Positions 41,009 to 53,158 of a stretch of 64,000 bases of DNA are shown piece after piece. Positions within the stretch are counted from its first letter, which is position 1. Every line of letters begins with the position of its first letter. The notes beneath the pieces were generated by a model that worked only from the letters and a program-made list of their open reading frames with translations, was not told where the DNA came from and ran no database searches. This stretch comes from Isoetes taiwanensis (taxonomy: Eukaryota > Streptophyta > Lycopodiopsida > Isoetales > Isoetaceae), in the NCBI GenBank assembly GCA_021234155.1, contig JAJEKV010000127.1, positions 306,001 to 370,000 of the forward strand. The letters are read 5' to 3'. A program made the position numbers and the translations under genes.

Positions 41009-44000
41009 TCATACATTCTTAATTACAGCAAGAGACAATATGAACAAATCTTTTATATTATGGAACGAAAAGTGAATACAAGATGCATAGAGCAACAACC
41101 GCCCATAATTTACATTATGATTGTCAGGCCGATAGAGCATTACCAAAAGAGACCCGCGGAGCATCTTCTCATGCAGCCTTGATCCGACTGCCGCGGTGTT
41201 CCACTCGGCGCCTACCCCGGTGAAGATGCAGATTCGTAGGTCGCCATATCCGTAAATATTGGTTGCCTTAGTGGCGGTGTAAGTGCGCATACACATAATT
41301 CACGAGCTTACTTTTTTCTTCCCACCGCTTAATACAAAACTAAACGATCAAGTGCATCGACAACCCTTTTGGAAGAGTTGTGGCCTAATCATGCCCGTTA
41401 GAATGGCAAACTATTAACTCATGGCTCTCTCGCAAAATCAGCCCGTAAGTAATCTCATGCGCGCACTGTAATACATGCTTTGAAATGCTCTAGCATCAAT
41501 GTCCGAACCGATGTCATCCATTAAAACAACGTAGTATGCTGGTCCTGGTTGTTCCTCGCAGTTCATGTGTGCACATTAATCATATCCGTTGTCGCCAGAT
41601 TTCGATAATTAAAAGCATAACACTTACAATAACCCCAAAGATGGTGAACTCATAGTTTTGGGGATGACATACAGCCGGACCGTGATCCATGATTGTTCCC
41701 GGATGAAATTGCACCACATTTCTAAGCAATTTGAGAGTGCATATACGTAACGTAAACTAAAAAATTTTACCCGGCTTTGATGAACACCGGCTATGAGAAA
41801 CAAAAGATTTCACTTGCCGCGTAATCGAACATGTATGATGACGCTTTCTCCGCAACAATTAATGTTATCTTTGGATTATAGTTGCGGGGATGGCGTCGTG
41901 AATCCCACCGCAAGTTTTCTCAATGTAGACTTGGTCGTTCAACTTGCATCTTGCCGCCAACTCTACAAATGAGAACACTTATAACCGGCATCGCAGACGC
42001 CATCCCCGCAGCCTATAATCCAATAAACTTCATTAAACTTGATAACTTGAGACATGGTAGAGAACTATAAACAACCATAAAGCGATAAATACCGAATAGA
42101 AGAAGTCGTGGAGGAAAATGTTTTGGTCCGGTACCTAGTCAAGAAATTCCTTCACAATCGAAAGGTGCCCTAGTAAATAGCAATGGTCAATAACAAAAGC
42201 AAGCAGATTTTTTGTAGATTTCTAAAGCAAGGATGAAGTCCTCATTACCTGGTCTTATGCCGCTCCAAATGTTTTGTGCCGAATTTAAGCCTATGCCAAC
42301 AAGTAAGCCTAATATGGATGGCTACTTACAAACCATACAAAAACAGAGTAATACTCAACTAATTTTTAAGTTAAACGAGATTCTTTCGCTTGGTTACGAA
42401 GTTTGAAGTTCAAAATGACCTTGATGATATTTGGGACAATATAATTCAAAGCATCTATTATCCGAATCGTTACATAATTCAAAGCATCTATTATCCGAAC
42501 TGTTACATAATTCAAAGCATATATTATCCGGACAGCTATAGATCTTAGAAGATCGTAAAAACGAAGTCACAAAGGTTTAGAAGTTCAAAAACAAAAAAGT
42601 AGCACGCCACATAAGATTATGTGCTTAATCACTAGTTCGTGAGAGTATTGTGATCGAAGATGAAAGCTAAATCGAGAACGGATAACATAAAAGCTACATA
42701 AGGAGAAGCCGGTTGTCCTCAAATTTGCCGCCATCCCATGCATCCGTCCTAACGAAAGCAAAGACACGCAACTCCAAGCATTGCTCCACCTAACTCGCGG
42801 CGGAGCTCGCCTATCTTGATATTTTTCGGTGGAACTTGCCATCATGCTTCTCCTTACGAAGGACATGATCCGGTTGGCCGTAAAGGCGCCTATCTTGAAG
42901 GACAAACCGGGCAAGATTTCTTAAATGCGGGACTCGCAAGCAGCCTTTTATTCTTCCATGTTTTTGGAAGATGATAGACCGGATATCGTGACTCTTTCCT
43001 CATCTTCGGCCCCATTTTGCACTGTGAAGAAAGTATTAAAGCTGATTAGCTTGCAACAACCGAAAAAAAAGCTAGAATTAAAATCATGATCGCTAGAAAC
43101 AAGCATCTTAACCTAGAGCTCCAATTAAAATTCATGTTTAAACACTATTGCGACCTAGTTTAACTAGAAAGGACGCACTCAATTTGGGAGACCGTAATAT
43201 GCTTTGGAGGATAGGCAACCATCGCTTTGATGATATCAGTCCCCTTTTATCCGTGACCCCTGGATAAGTATCTCTAACTCCCCCCTCGTGACTTGTGACT
43301 ACGCCTCGGGCGACCTTTTCTCCATCTTCATTCATAAGAATGATGTTGTCCCCTTTGTGGAACTTGTCATCGCCATCCCGTCATCGCTGAGGCATTAGAA
43401 AATAATGTTGCAACAAAACGCATTATAGTGAAGCACTAATTCTACAACTTACGCCCTCTCGCAGCCTTCGCCTCCCTCGCCGCTACCAAAGATGTTGTTC
43501 ATGTGGAGTTGACCTAGTTGCAGGCCTTCTTGCCAATCCTCCCAGCCCGCCATCCGTGATCTTCAACCCGCAGTCGTGGTTCGTAATGTCCACTTGAAGT
43601 AGTGGCGTTTGACGGAATTTCCGCTGCTACAACCTTTCACGCCACCGCTAGAGCCCGCGACGCCCTTTCGATTTGAAAAACAGAAACAAAACAAGTTCTG
43701 AATGTGCCAAGGTACCTACCATTGTGGGATTGCACGGCCGTTCTCGCCGGCCTTGTGTCGCCACGCAGTAAAACCAAAGACTTAGCCTCCTTGCCCTCCT
43801 CGCAGAAAGAGAACATGTTAAAATGAGCGCATTCACACAAAGTTGCAGAATTGAACTAAACACTCATGAAAGGAATCGAAAGTGCCTCTACCTTCCGTCT
43901 CCCCCCTGCTCGCGGCAAGGACTTCCCCATTCAAATTGGCCATATACACCCGCCGATGACCTTCTCCTATTGGATAAATGTCCAAAGAATGTAAATGACA

Positions 44001-45978
44001 AGAAAATGCAAACATCTATTGAAACAACGATTCAGAAAGTAAATTTAAGACAACCTCGATTGTAAATACTAATTTCAATGACCAATCACAGAAAATGAAG
44101 CACGCGGCGCAAGCAATTTACCTCTACTTCCAGATTAGAAAGCGGTACGTTTAGCCCCGGGACAAACATTGTTTGCAATGTGTCTTCTGGAGTGACAATT
44201 GTCTTGACGATTACTTCGAGCTTGCGCATACCATCCCCCACAGCAATACCATGTACAATGGCAGTCCCAACGCGGATCGGTGAGGTCCTCATAGTACTTT
44301 CTCTCTTTTGCAACGCAAAGATACACGCCATCATCACACAGAATTTCAGCTCCCTTAGCTCGAACAATCGCCGAAGTTCCAACGAGGAAGACGATGGTTT
44401 CACCAAAGTCATAATTTCTTTGAGGCCTCGCTTCTTGAGCATGTCCTTGAGCCGAGCCCTCTTATCGCAAGTATGTCGAAATCCTCGCAATTAAAAGAGG
44501 AAGAAAAGGAAGTATCCGATATTTAGCAAGCATCAAAGAATTAATACAATTGTGATTGCTCATTTTTCGGTCAGCCCCTTTTCCGGTTTTATGGAAGTTT
44601 TTAGCCCATTCATTAGGCGAGGTAAAATGGGTCGCATGATTCAATCAACCACTATTGAATTATACGTAATAAATGGCAAGATAGTTTAAGAACTAAAAGC
44701 TGGAATTTGCAAGCAAAATAGGATCGGGTTGTTGAACCTCCGGTACATGTACTCAATCTTCGGCCCCAGCCTAAAAGAAAGCCCCGGTCTAGATCTTATC
44801 TTTGGCAATGAAAACCTAAACCTCAAGAATGGAACCCCGGATCCGCCATGAATGGATTGAGGGAAAAGTATGGAGAGGAACCCATTGAGGGCAAACAAAA
44901 TTTGTAATCAGAGCAACTCATTCTAGATCCGAACTCAAAAAATGTGAAACTTTTACAAAGAATGTAATGCTCGAAACAAAGAGTAACCTACTAACACTTT
45001 CACCTCTATAATCAATCGGCACTAGCAACTTAAAGAAAGTTAAAAAATAATCCAAAGAATCCACTTACTGCGGTAAATCTAACTCGGGCCAGCTTAGGCA
45101 AACGAGAGCATCCATCCTCGAACTTCACAAACTTTGAGAGAACCACTTGCAAGTATCTCTTCAGCCACTTTAGCCCTCAAGTTTCTCTCCTCCACGTTGT
45201 CCTTGCTAAAATTCACTTCATCATAAATGGGGAAGTGTTTGTCCGCCCCACTCCGGATTACGCCAATTTGTTCAAGCAATGCTCCCACGCTTCATCATAC
45301 CCACATCTCTTTAAATCCAAATGATTGTAGCCCCTTTCGCCCCTTTGTCTGTAAATGAGTTTTGATCGATAGAAAGGTCGTTATTGGTTAGAGTCGACCG
45401 CATCAAAACGCCCTCAGAAAGATGAGCCGCTTGTCAGACACCTGGTTGATGTTTTTAGACATGCCGAAGGCCCTTGCACAGATGGGGCGTGCCTTTTTGG
45501 TCCAGAAATCTCCTCGGCTATTCCCACCAAAGAACGGGCAATGCCTATTGAACGGCAGCCCCGTGAATCGCAGATCCAATGCTCAAGTTTGAGCCTTAAG
45601 AAGGCCATTCCATTAACTCTTCCCTTCTCTAAAGCCCGCCTCGATGATCTTTTTCGATCATCCTCCCAATCCTCCCCCGCAAACATGCCCGCAATGTGTT
45701 CAAAAAATCTTATCCCAGCCCAAGATTTGAATCGCTTGAGAAACCCCTGATTGAGCCATCAGCCAGATTTCGTGAGGTCTGAGGAAGTGAGGAGAAGGAG
45801 TAGGAGATGGAGAAAGAACTGTGGAATCCCCCGACCCAATCGAACCCATCTCCCCGGATGTATACTTCTTTGCCAAGGGATCATTCATTCCTCCGCTCCT
45901 CCACAATAATTTCTGGATAATTTCGATTTGGGTGGGCGGACTCGCGGACCTGCTCACGCTAAGGTGGAAATGTCGCAT
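41009..45978 (-). pseudogene. Second gene of the CACTA-like element, degenerate or multi-exon
   Basis: Minus-strand frames from ATG 45,978 (MRHFHLSVSRSASPP) leftward give protein-like pieces: 45,700-45,978, continued after a one-base shift in a T-run by 45,414-45,686 (AGEDWEDDRKRSSRR; ALEKGRVNGMAFLRLKLEHW); 45,094-45,288; 44,086-44,490 with DPRVGTAIVHGIAVGDGMRK (after a frame change) and TPEDTLQTM; 43,138-43,335; 42,585-42,914; and 41,009-41,296. The T-DP..(I)VHG.x-G block recalls a segment found in plant CACTA-associated proteins beside the transposase, which is my tentative reading. Many small frame changes suggest decay. Exon borders were not resolved. Confidence 0.4.
42427..42537. repeat. 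33-bp tandem triplet
   Basis: ATAATTCAAAGCATCTATTA and the 13 bases after it occur three times in direct tandem with a few substitutions, in a probable intron of the second CACTA gene. Confidence 0.8.
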
Positions 45979-46513
45979 GGTTCAATGGTTATAAGAAATT
46001 AATAATTTTACCCCATGCACTTACACCCTAATGTGTTACCTCAACATTGTGCTTAAAACCCTAATGTGTCACCGAACTAGCATGTTGTTGTTATGAACAA
46101 ATCATGAAGGTGGACCAATGTTACAAGCCATTATTGTGGCAAATCTAGCATTGAAAATGTGAATGTGAACAAGAAGTCGACGCCGTTAGTCCGATTGATC
46201 ATTGAAAGCGGTAGCAAATATTATGCCGCCAATGGGTGCGATACCCAAGTGAAGTTGGCACCAACCATGTGATCAGAAGTTGATCCCGCCTACCATCCGC
46301 CACATCCCGTGAAATAATGCATCGATCTCGCCCCGCCTTCGTTGAAAAAGAAGAGGGCAATAGTTGTCTTGGCGCATGCACAAGCTCGTCACATAGTAAT
46401 GTTGTCTCGCCTAACATGTTGCAAGTGTCCTGGTTTTATGTGTCCCGGTTTTGTAACTCATGACAACAAGTAAAAGCGGAAAGAGAGAATGAACCTTAAG
46501 AACAGTTCCCCGG

Positions 46514-48315
46514 GCCTAGGTGGCATTTGGAGCCCACATGGCATGTCTAAGCCATCCCGGCATGTTGAGCCCACGTGGCACGCTCGAGCCCCACGGTCAT
46601 GTTGGAGCGTAGGTGGCATGTTGGAGCCTAGGTGGCATGTTGGAGCCACCTTGGCATGTTGGAGCCTAGGTGGCATGTTGGAGCCACCTTGGCATGTTGG
46701 GGCCTTGGTCGCATGATGGAGCCTAGGTGGCATATTTGAGCCACCTTGGCATGCTTGAGCCTAGGTGGCACGCTGGAGCCAACTTGGCATGTTGGAGCCT
46801 TTTGTGGCATGTTGGAGCTCGCGTGGCATGTTGGAGCCTGTGTGGCATGTTGGAGCCTAGGTGGCATTTGGGTGGCATGTTAGAGCCCACGTGGCATGTT
46901 GGAGCGTAGGTGGCATGTTGGAGCCTAGGTGGCATGTTGGAGCCACCTTGGCATGTTGGAGCCTAGGTGGCATGTTGGAGCCACCTTGAGATGTTGGAGC
47001 CCGGGTGGCATGTTGGAGCGTAGGGTGGCATGTTGGAGCCCAGGTGGCATGTTAGAGCTCACGCGGGCATGTTGGAGCCCAGGTGGCATGTTGGAGCATA
47101 GGTGGCGGTTGGAGCCTAGGTGGCATGTTGGAGCCACCTTGGCATGTTGGAGCCTAGGTGGCATGTTGGAGCCAAGGTGGCATGTTGGAGCCTAGGTGGC
47201 ATGTTGGGCCTAGGTGGCATGTTAGAGCTCACGTGGCATGTTGGTTCACGTGGCATGTTGAAGCCCGTGGCATGTTGGAGCTAATGGTGGCATATTTGAG
47301 CCACCTTGGCATGCTTGAGCCTAGGTGGCATGTTGGAGCCACCTTGGCATGTTGCGACCTAGGTGGCATGTTGGAGCCTAGGTGACACATTGGAGCCCCA
47401 GGTGGCATGCTAGAGCTCACCTAAGGCATGTTGGAGCTGACGTGGCATGTCGGAGCCACGTTGGCATGTAAGGAGCCCACGCGGGCATGTTGGGCCTAGG
47501 TGGCATGTTTGACTAATGGAGCCCACGTGGCATGTTGAAGCCATATGTGGTGGCATGTTGGAGCCTAGGTGGCACATTTGAGCCACCTTGGCATGCTTTA
47601 GCCTGTGGCACGCTGGAGCCAACTTGGCATGTTGGAGCTCACGTGGCATGTTGGAGCCGTGTGGCATGTTGGAGCCCAGGTGGCATGCTAGGTGGCATGT
47701 TGGAGCCCACGTGGCATGTTGGAGCCAAGGTGGCACGTTGGAGCCACCTTGGGATGCTAGAGCTCACGAGGCATGTTGGAGCCTATGTGGCATGTTGGAG
47801 CCTAGGTGGCATGTTGGAGCCTATTTGGCATGTTGGAGCCTAGGTGGCATGTTGGAGCCACCTTGGCATGCTTGAGCCTAGGTGGCACGTTAGGAGCCAA
47901 CTTGGCATGTTGGAGCTCACGTGGCACGCTTTGAGCCTGTGGCATGTTGAGCCTAGGTGGCATGCTAGGTGGCATGTTGGAGCCCACGTGGCATGTTGAG
48001 CCGTGGGTGGCATGTTGGAGCCTAGTCGGCATGTTGGAGCCCACGTGGCATGTTGGAGCCTAGGTGGCATGTTTGAGCCACCTTGGCACGCTTTGAGCCT
48101 AGGGTGGCATGTTGGAGCCACCTTGGCATGTTGGAGCCTAGGTGGCATGTTGGAGCCTAGGTGGCATGCTAGAGCTCACGAGGCATGTTGGAGCCTAGTT
48201 GGCATGTTGGAGCCTACGTGGCATGTTGGAGCCTAGCTGGCATGTTGGAGCCTATGTGGCATGTTGGAGCCTAGTTGGCATGTTGGAGCCTATGTGGCAT
48301 GTTGGAGCCTAGGTG
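46514..48315. repeat. 19-bp minisatellite, forward array
   Basis: About 95 copies of TGGCATGTTGGAGCC followed by a variable four-base word (TAGG, ACCT, CACG, TACG and others). Occasional deletions shift the phase. The array is open in many frames and produces long repetitive Trp/Gly/Leu or Pro/His/Met peptides on both strands; I do not regard these as genes. An inverted, shorter array lies at 50,621-50,921. Confidence 0.95.
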
Positions 48316-50620
48316 TCATGCAGTCGACGGTGTAGAAAACCAAGTGTCATGGAGTGGGACGGTCATGCGGTCGGACGGTAGAAAACCAAGTGTTTTGTCG
48401 TCGGGCAAGCGGTACAAAGGCCCGGAATGGAGATTTGACTTCAGCCATGTCGTCCGAAACAGCTTGGAAATTACCCTAGGGACCAAGTTACCCGCTTATT
48501 TTTTGCGAAAGAAAAGATACACGAACCCTCTACATGGCAAAGATTCTCGCCCTCCGCTAAGGCCAATTCACTACTTAACGTGTTGGGCCGGGAGCTACTT
48601 TGGCGCTCCGGGAGGGGGTGGTCTTCGCCCACCTAAACTTGGTCTCCGTGGTAATGTCGATGTTTCGAGTCCGCTGGCGCAGTCGGATCACGCCCGGTGG
48701 GAGAGTTGCCCGCCGCGGTGGCGGGGACCCTAAAGAGAGGACCTTTGGGTCGAACTTCTTCTGGAAGGCTTTAGGGCTCCCTCTTCTGGCTTCAACGCCC
48801 TCCCACTACCTCATGACATTGTGCAATATCCTGGTCCAATCTGACCAGGGTATGGCCTCCAAAACGTAAACCCTGTGCCTTGCCAGGTTATTGTAGGGTT
48901 TACGTTATGGAGGTCGAGTTTTATCCAGTTGCACTTGAGACATGGTCGAGAAGCTGCAGTTGAAAACTAGAAGCAAATGTAAACCGGATTTAAATGGGGT
49001 TTGATTCACCGAGGTGTGCTTTCCTACCAGTGCTCCTCCGGGAGGGCAAATGCCAATGCCTCCCTTCCCGGAACCCGGTTTCCCTATCCGACCGTTGAAT
49101 TCTCCATTCAAGTAACTTGCTTCGAGCAGGTTCAAAAAAATTCAACATCTGTCCGGGAGAACATATAAAACCGCAAAGTGTCATGCAGTCGACGGTGTAG
49201 AAAACCAAGTGTTTTGGCGTTCGGGCAGTACAAAGGCCCCGGAATGGAGATTTGACTTCGCCATGTCGTCCAAACAAATAAATTACCCCGGGGACCAAGT
49301 TACCGGTTATTTTTTGCAAAGCAAAGAAACACGAAACCCTACATGGCGATTCTCGCACCCTCCGCTAAGGCCAATTCACTACTTAACGTGTTGAGCAGAG
49401 CTACTTTGGCGCCGGGAGCGAGGGGGTGGTCTTCGCCCACCTAAACTTGGTCTCCAGGGTAATGTCGATGTTTCGAGTCTGTTGGCAGAGTCAGATCACA
49501 GTTCCGGGGTGGGAGAGTTGCTCGTCCGTGGCCAGGGACCCTAAAGAGAGGACCTTTGGGTCGAACTTCTTCTGGAAGGCTTTAGGGCTCCCTCTTCTGG
49601 CAAGGCCAACGCCCTCCCACTACCTCATGACATTGTGCAATATCCTGGTCCAACCGACCGGTGGTATGGCCTCCAAAACGTAAACCCCGTGGCGTTGCCG
49701 TGTTATTGTAGGGTTTACGTTATGGAGGTCGAAGTTTTATCCACCTTGCACTTTTGAGACATGGTCGAAGCCGCAGCACTTTGAAAACTAGAAGCAACGT
49801 AAACCGACGAAATGGGGTTTGATTCACCGAGGCAAAGCTTTCCTACCAAGCAGCCCTCCCGGAGGGCAAATGCCAATGCCTCCCTTCCGGAACCCGGTTT
49901 TCCCTATCCAACCGTTGAATTCTCCATTCAAGTAACTTGCTTCGAAAGGGTTCAAAAATTCAACATCCGGTCCGGAGAACATATAAAACCGCAAAGTGTC
50001 ATGCAGTCGACGGTGTAGAAAACCAAGTGTTTTGGCGTTCGGGCAGTACAAAGGCCCCGGAATGGAGATTTGACTTCGCCATGTCGTCCGAAACAGCGAA
50101 ATTACCCTGGGGACCAAGTTACCCGGTTATTTTTTGCAGCAAAAGAAACACGAACCCTCTACATGGCAGTATTCTGCACCCTCCGCTAAGGCCAATTCAC
50201 TACGAACGTGTTGAACAGGAGCTACTTTGGCGCTTCCGGGAGCAGGGGTGGTCTTCTGCCCACGAAACTTGGTCTCCAGGGTAATGTCGATGTTTCGAGT
50301 CTGTTGGCAGAGTCAGATCACAGTTCCGGGGTGGGAGAGTTGCTCGTCCGTGGCCAGGGACCCTAAAGAGAGGACCTTTGGGTCGAACTTCTTCTGGAAG
50401 GCTTTAGGGCTCCCTCTTCTGGCGTCAACGCCCTCCCACTACCTCATGACATTGTGCAATATCCTGGTCCAATCTGACCAGGGTATGGCCTCCAAAACGT
50501 AAACCCTGTGCGTTGCCAGGTTATTGTAGGGTTTACGTTATGGAGGTCGAGTTTTATCCAGTTGCACTTGAGACATGGTCGAGAAGCTGCAGTTGAAAAC
50601 TAGAAGCAACAGAAACTGAC
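48316..50620. repeat. Three tandem ~0.82-0.87-kb units
   Basis: Units start TCATGCAGTCGACGGTGTAG at 48,316, 49,181 and 49,999 (spacing 865 and 818); the third is cut short at about 50,620. They share blocks such as GGACCTTTGGGTCGAACTTC and differ by many small indels. Each unit contains the stem CCTCCAAAACGTAAACCC / GGGTTTACGTTATGGAGG (near 48,857, 49,670 and 50,489). The frames inside are interrupted differently in each unit, so no gene is supported. Confidence 0.9.
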
Positions 50621-50921
50621 GTGAGTTCCAACATGCCAAGTTGGCTCCAACGTGCCACCTAGGCTCAAGCATGCCAATGTGGCTCAATTATGCCACCTAG
50701 GCTCCAACATCCCACCAAGGCTTGAACATGCCACGTAGGCTCCAACATGCCAACTAGGCTCCAACATGCCTCGTGAGCTCTAGCATGCCACCTAGGCTCT
50801 AACGTGCCACCTTGGCTCCAACATGCCACGTGGGCTCCAACATGCCACCTAGAATGCCACCTAGGCTCCAACATGCCACCTGGGATCCAACATGCCACGT
50901 GAGCTCCAACATGCCACCTCG
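50621..50921. repeat. 19-bp minisatellite, inverted array
   Basis: About 16 copies of the reverse complement of the 46.5-48.3-kb unit (GGCTCCAACATGCCACCTA). With the forward array it brackets the three large units in inverted orientation. Confidence 0.95.
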
Positions 50922-53158
50922 GCATTTAGGTTGTAGGTTTAAGTGGGGCATCTTTGGCTGCATCAAATGTGACTGCCACATTTTTCACTATCCCTTGTGG
51001 GTTTGCTTCTATTTTTGGAAGTCCTCTTTGATATGTCTGATCTGTTAATTAAACTAGTCTAAAGGCTCCTATACATCTGAAAGCATCATTCTGGCCTGTC
51101 CAACATGTTGCATATATTAACTAGTGCGCAAGCACCAGGCTTCAAACCATGGGTAAAGATGAGCAGTTTGGCCTTCATTGTCAGACATTGTTTAAAATAG
51201 CAATTTTTTTGGATTTGCACTGCTAGTGCCGGACTATGTTAAACAGGTTGTTTTTCAATGTTTTTGATAAAAGCCGTACTACAAATAATAACGAAATAAA
51301 AGAATGTTTTGGAGATTATCACAATAATCTCTAGAATATTCCAAATAATCTTCAGAATATTCTAAAGATCATTACCTGTTTTAACCCCAACTAATTCTAA
51401 CCGTCGCCAACGGTCAGAACTTGGTAACCTTTTGAGCCCTGTGGTCTGAGGATTTTTCGTGCCTTACAATTTATAATCTTAGGATTAATATTATAAGTTA
51501 ATAATATTTGAACTTACTATTGTAACCATTATTATTGGTAATAACCCATTGTCGGGAGTAGTAGTAATAGGTATAATAGGTTGTAACATTGATGATTTAT
51601 AACGTTAGGTTTTTTTATTTGTGAAAACAGGAATTCGTTTCAGTGCCGGAACCATCAGATTCTACGTCAAATTTTACCTCTCCAGCTCACCGATTTGCCA
51701 AAACTATGTCGGATCAATGAAATTTCTTCTGTAAACTATCTATCAATCCAGAACTAGCCATCAAAAACTTTGCATGCATTCCAGGATTTCGTTTTGATGC
51801 TTCTACATGGCCGCAGGCACTGTTCACTCAACCACATGGCATTATTACCCAAAACACAAATCTGAAATCACTCAACCATATGGCATTATTTGCTCCATTG
51901 CAGTTTTGTTAAAAGTTTATGACACCAACAGAACGAACTTTGGTGCTTCAGCAACAACACTTGATCTTGCAGCTTGAGCCTCCCTATCACTCATTTTGCC
52001 TTTCATTTGCTCTCCAAAATAGTTACAACCTTCAGAAGTAGAGCTTGAACTTTGGTGCCTCGGTCTCTCCTATTCAGATTAACAGAATTGCTCTTGTTTC
52101 ATTTATGTACTTTTAAAACATGACATGTGATAACATGTGATAATGCAACTCCAACTGCCACCTTTTGGACTCCACTACCTTACCTTGTTATTTATTCTCG
52201 TTTTGTTTTGGTTTAAAGACTGCAGATCCTCGATGCAGAACTACTAGCCTGCACTCCACTGCTGTATGGATCTAACAGTTATTACCATTGTACTACCATT
52301 GTACAATTTGGAGAGTCAAAAGCTAGGACCCCATTGTACTCCTTGGAGATTCGTGGCTAGGACCTCTCAGATTTGTTAGAACTGTCTCTATTAGAGATTC
52401 AGAATCGTCTCTATTCAGAACTTTTCAAAACCTGTCTCTATTCGTAACTATCGTAATAAGAGATTCATGACTCCATGAGAACCTGTCTCTACAAAAATAT
52501 GGAACCTAGTAATGGACAATATAATACGTGGTAATGTAACTCCAAAGAAGGCCCAAATTTCATATGCTCATCCGCAAGTCGTTTCGACTAGTTCAAACAT
52601 GTCCTATGGCAATATGGCTAACAAGCATTCAACCCTAATACGCATTAATGAAAAACAATTAAGTGAGAAAAGAATTATCACAAAGGGAATGCATAATTTG
52701 TTGACAATGTTTGTAAGCGATTGTTTCGGGATCAGAACCGCGCACACGCGACCGATATAACCGCGACTGCAGACCGCATTGATTATAGCAAAGGTAAATC
52801 CCTTTGAAAAAAATATAACTCACACACATGACCGTGACCGCGATCGTAAACACTTTCGGACTGCGGTCTTGCATCGCACGACCGTTAACTAGTACAAGAA
52901 CCGAAAAACTGTTATAAACCAAAGAGTCAAACATGATTAAAACTATATGCTCGCTTCATTTCTAGCATGCAACCGTAAAAGGCACGAGAATGTCATAGTA
53001 GGAGTTCTTAGCAAAGCAATGTTTCTTTAACAAAAGCCCTTCTTATTTCGGTAAAATACATTGCTGATTGGCGCCTAATGGTCACAAGATTCAAACTAGG
53101 TTTTTCCTAGTTCATGTCATCGGTAGGAATATATAACGGTGCTTACCCTTCCAATGAC
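50922..53158. other. No supported gene
   Basis: AT-rich sequence inside the CACTA-like element. Two GAATATTC palindromes about 25 bases apart lie near 51,333 and 51,355, and GAACCTGTCTCTA-like words recur near 52,380-52,500. A plus-strand frame at 52,512-52,760 lacks any recognisable motif. Confidence 0.4.

Noticed and set aside
46489-48236. Long open frames on both strands with repetitive Trp/Gly/Leu or Pro/His/Met peptides
   Set aside because: They arise from the 19-bp minisatellite, which is open in several frames at once; no unique sequence, start context or splice evidence supports a gene.
46514-48315. CRISPR-like array (short repeats with variable words)
   Set aside because: The repeat is 19 bp with only four variable bases of few types, no spacers of useful length, in a plant nuclear context.
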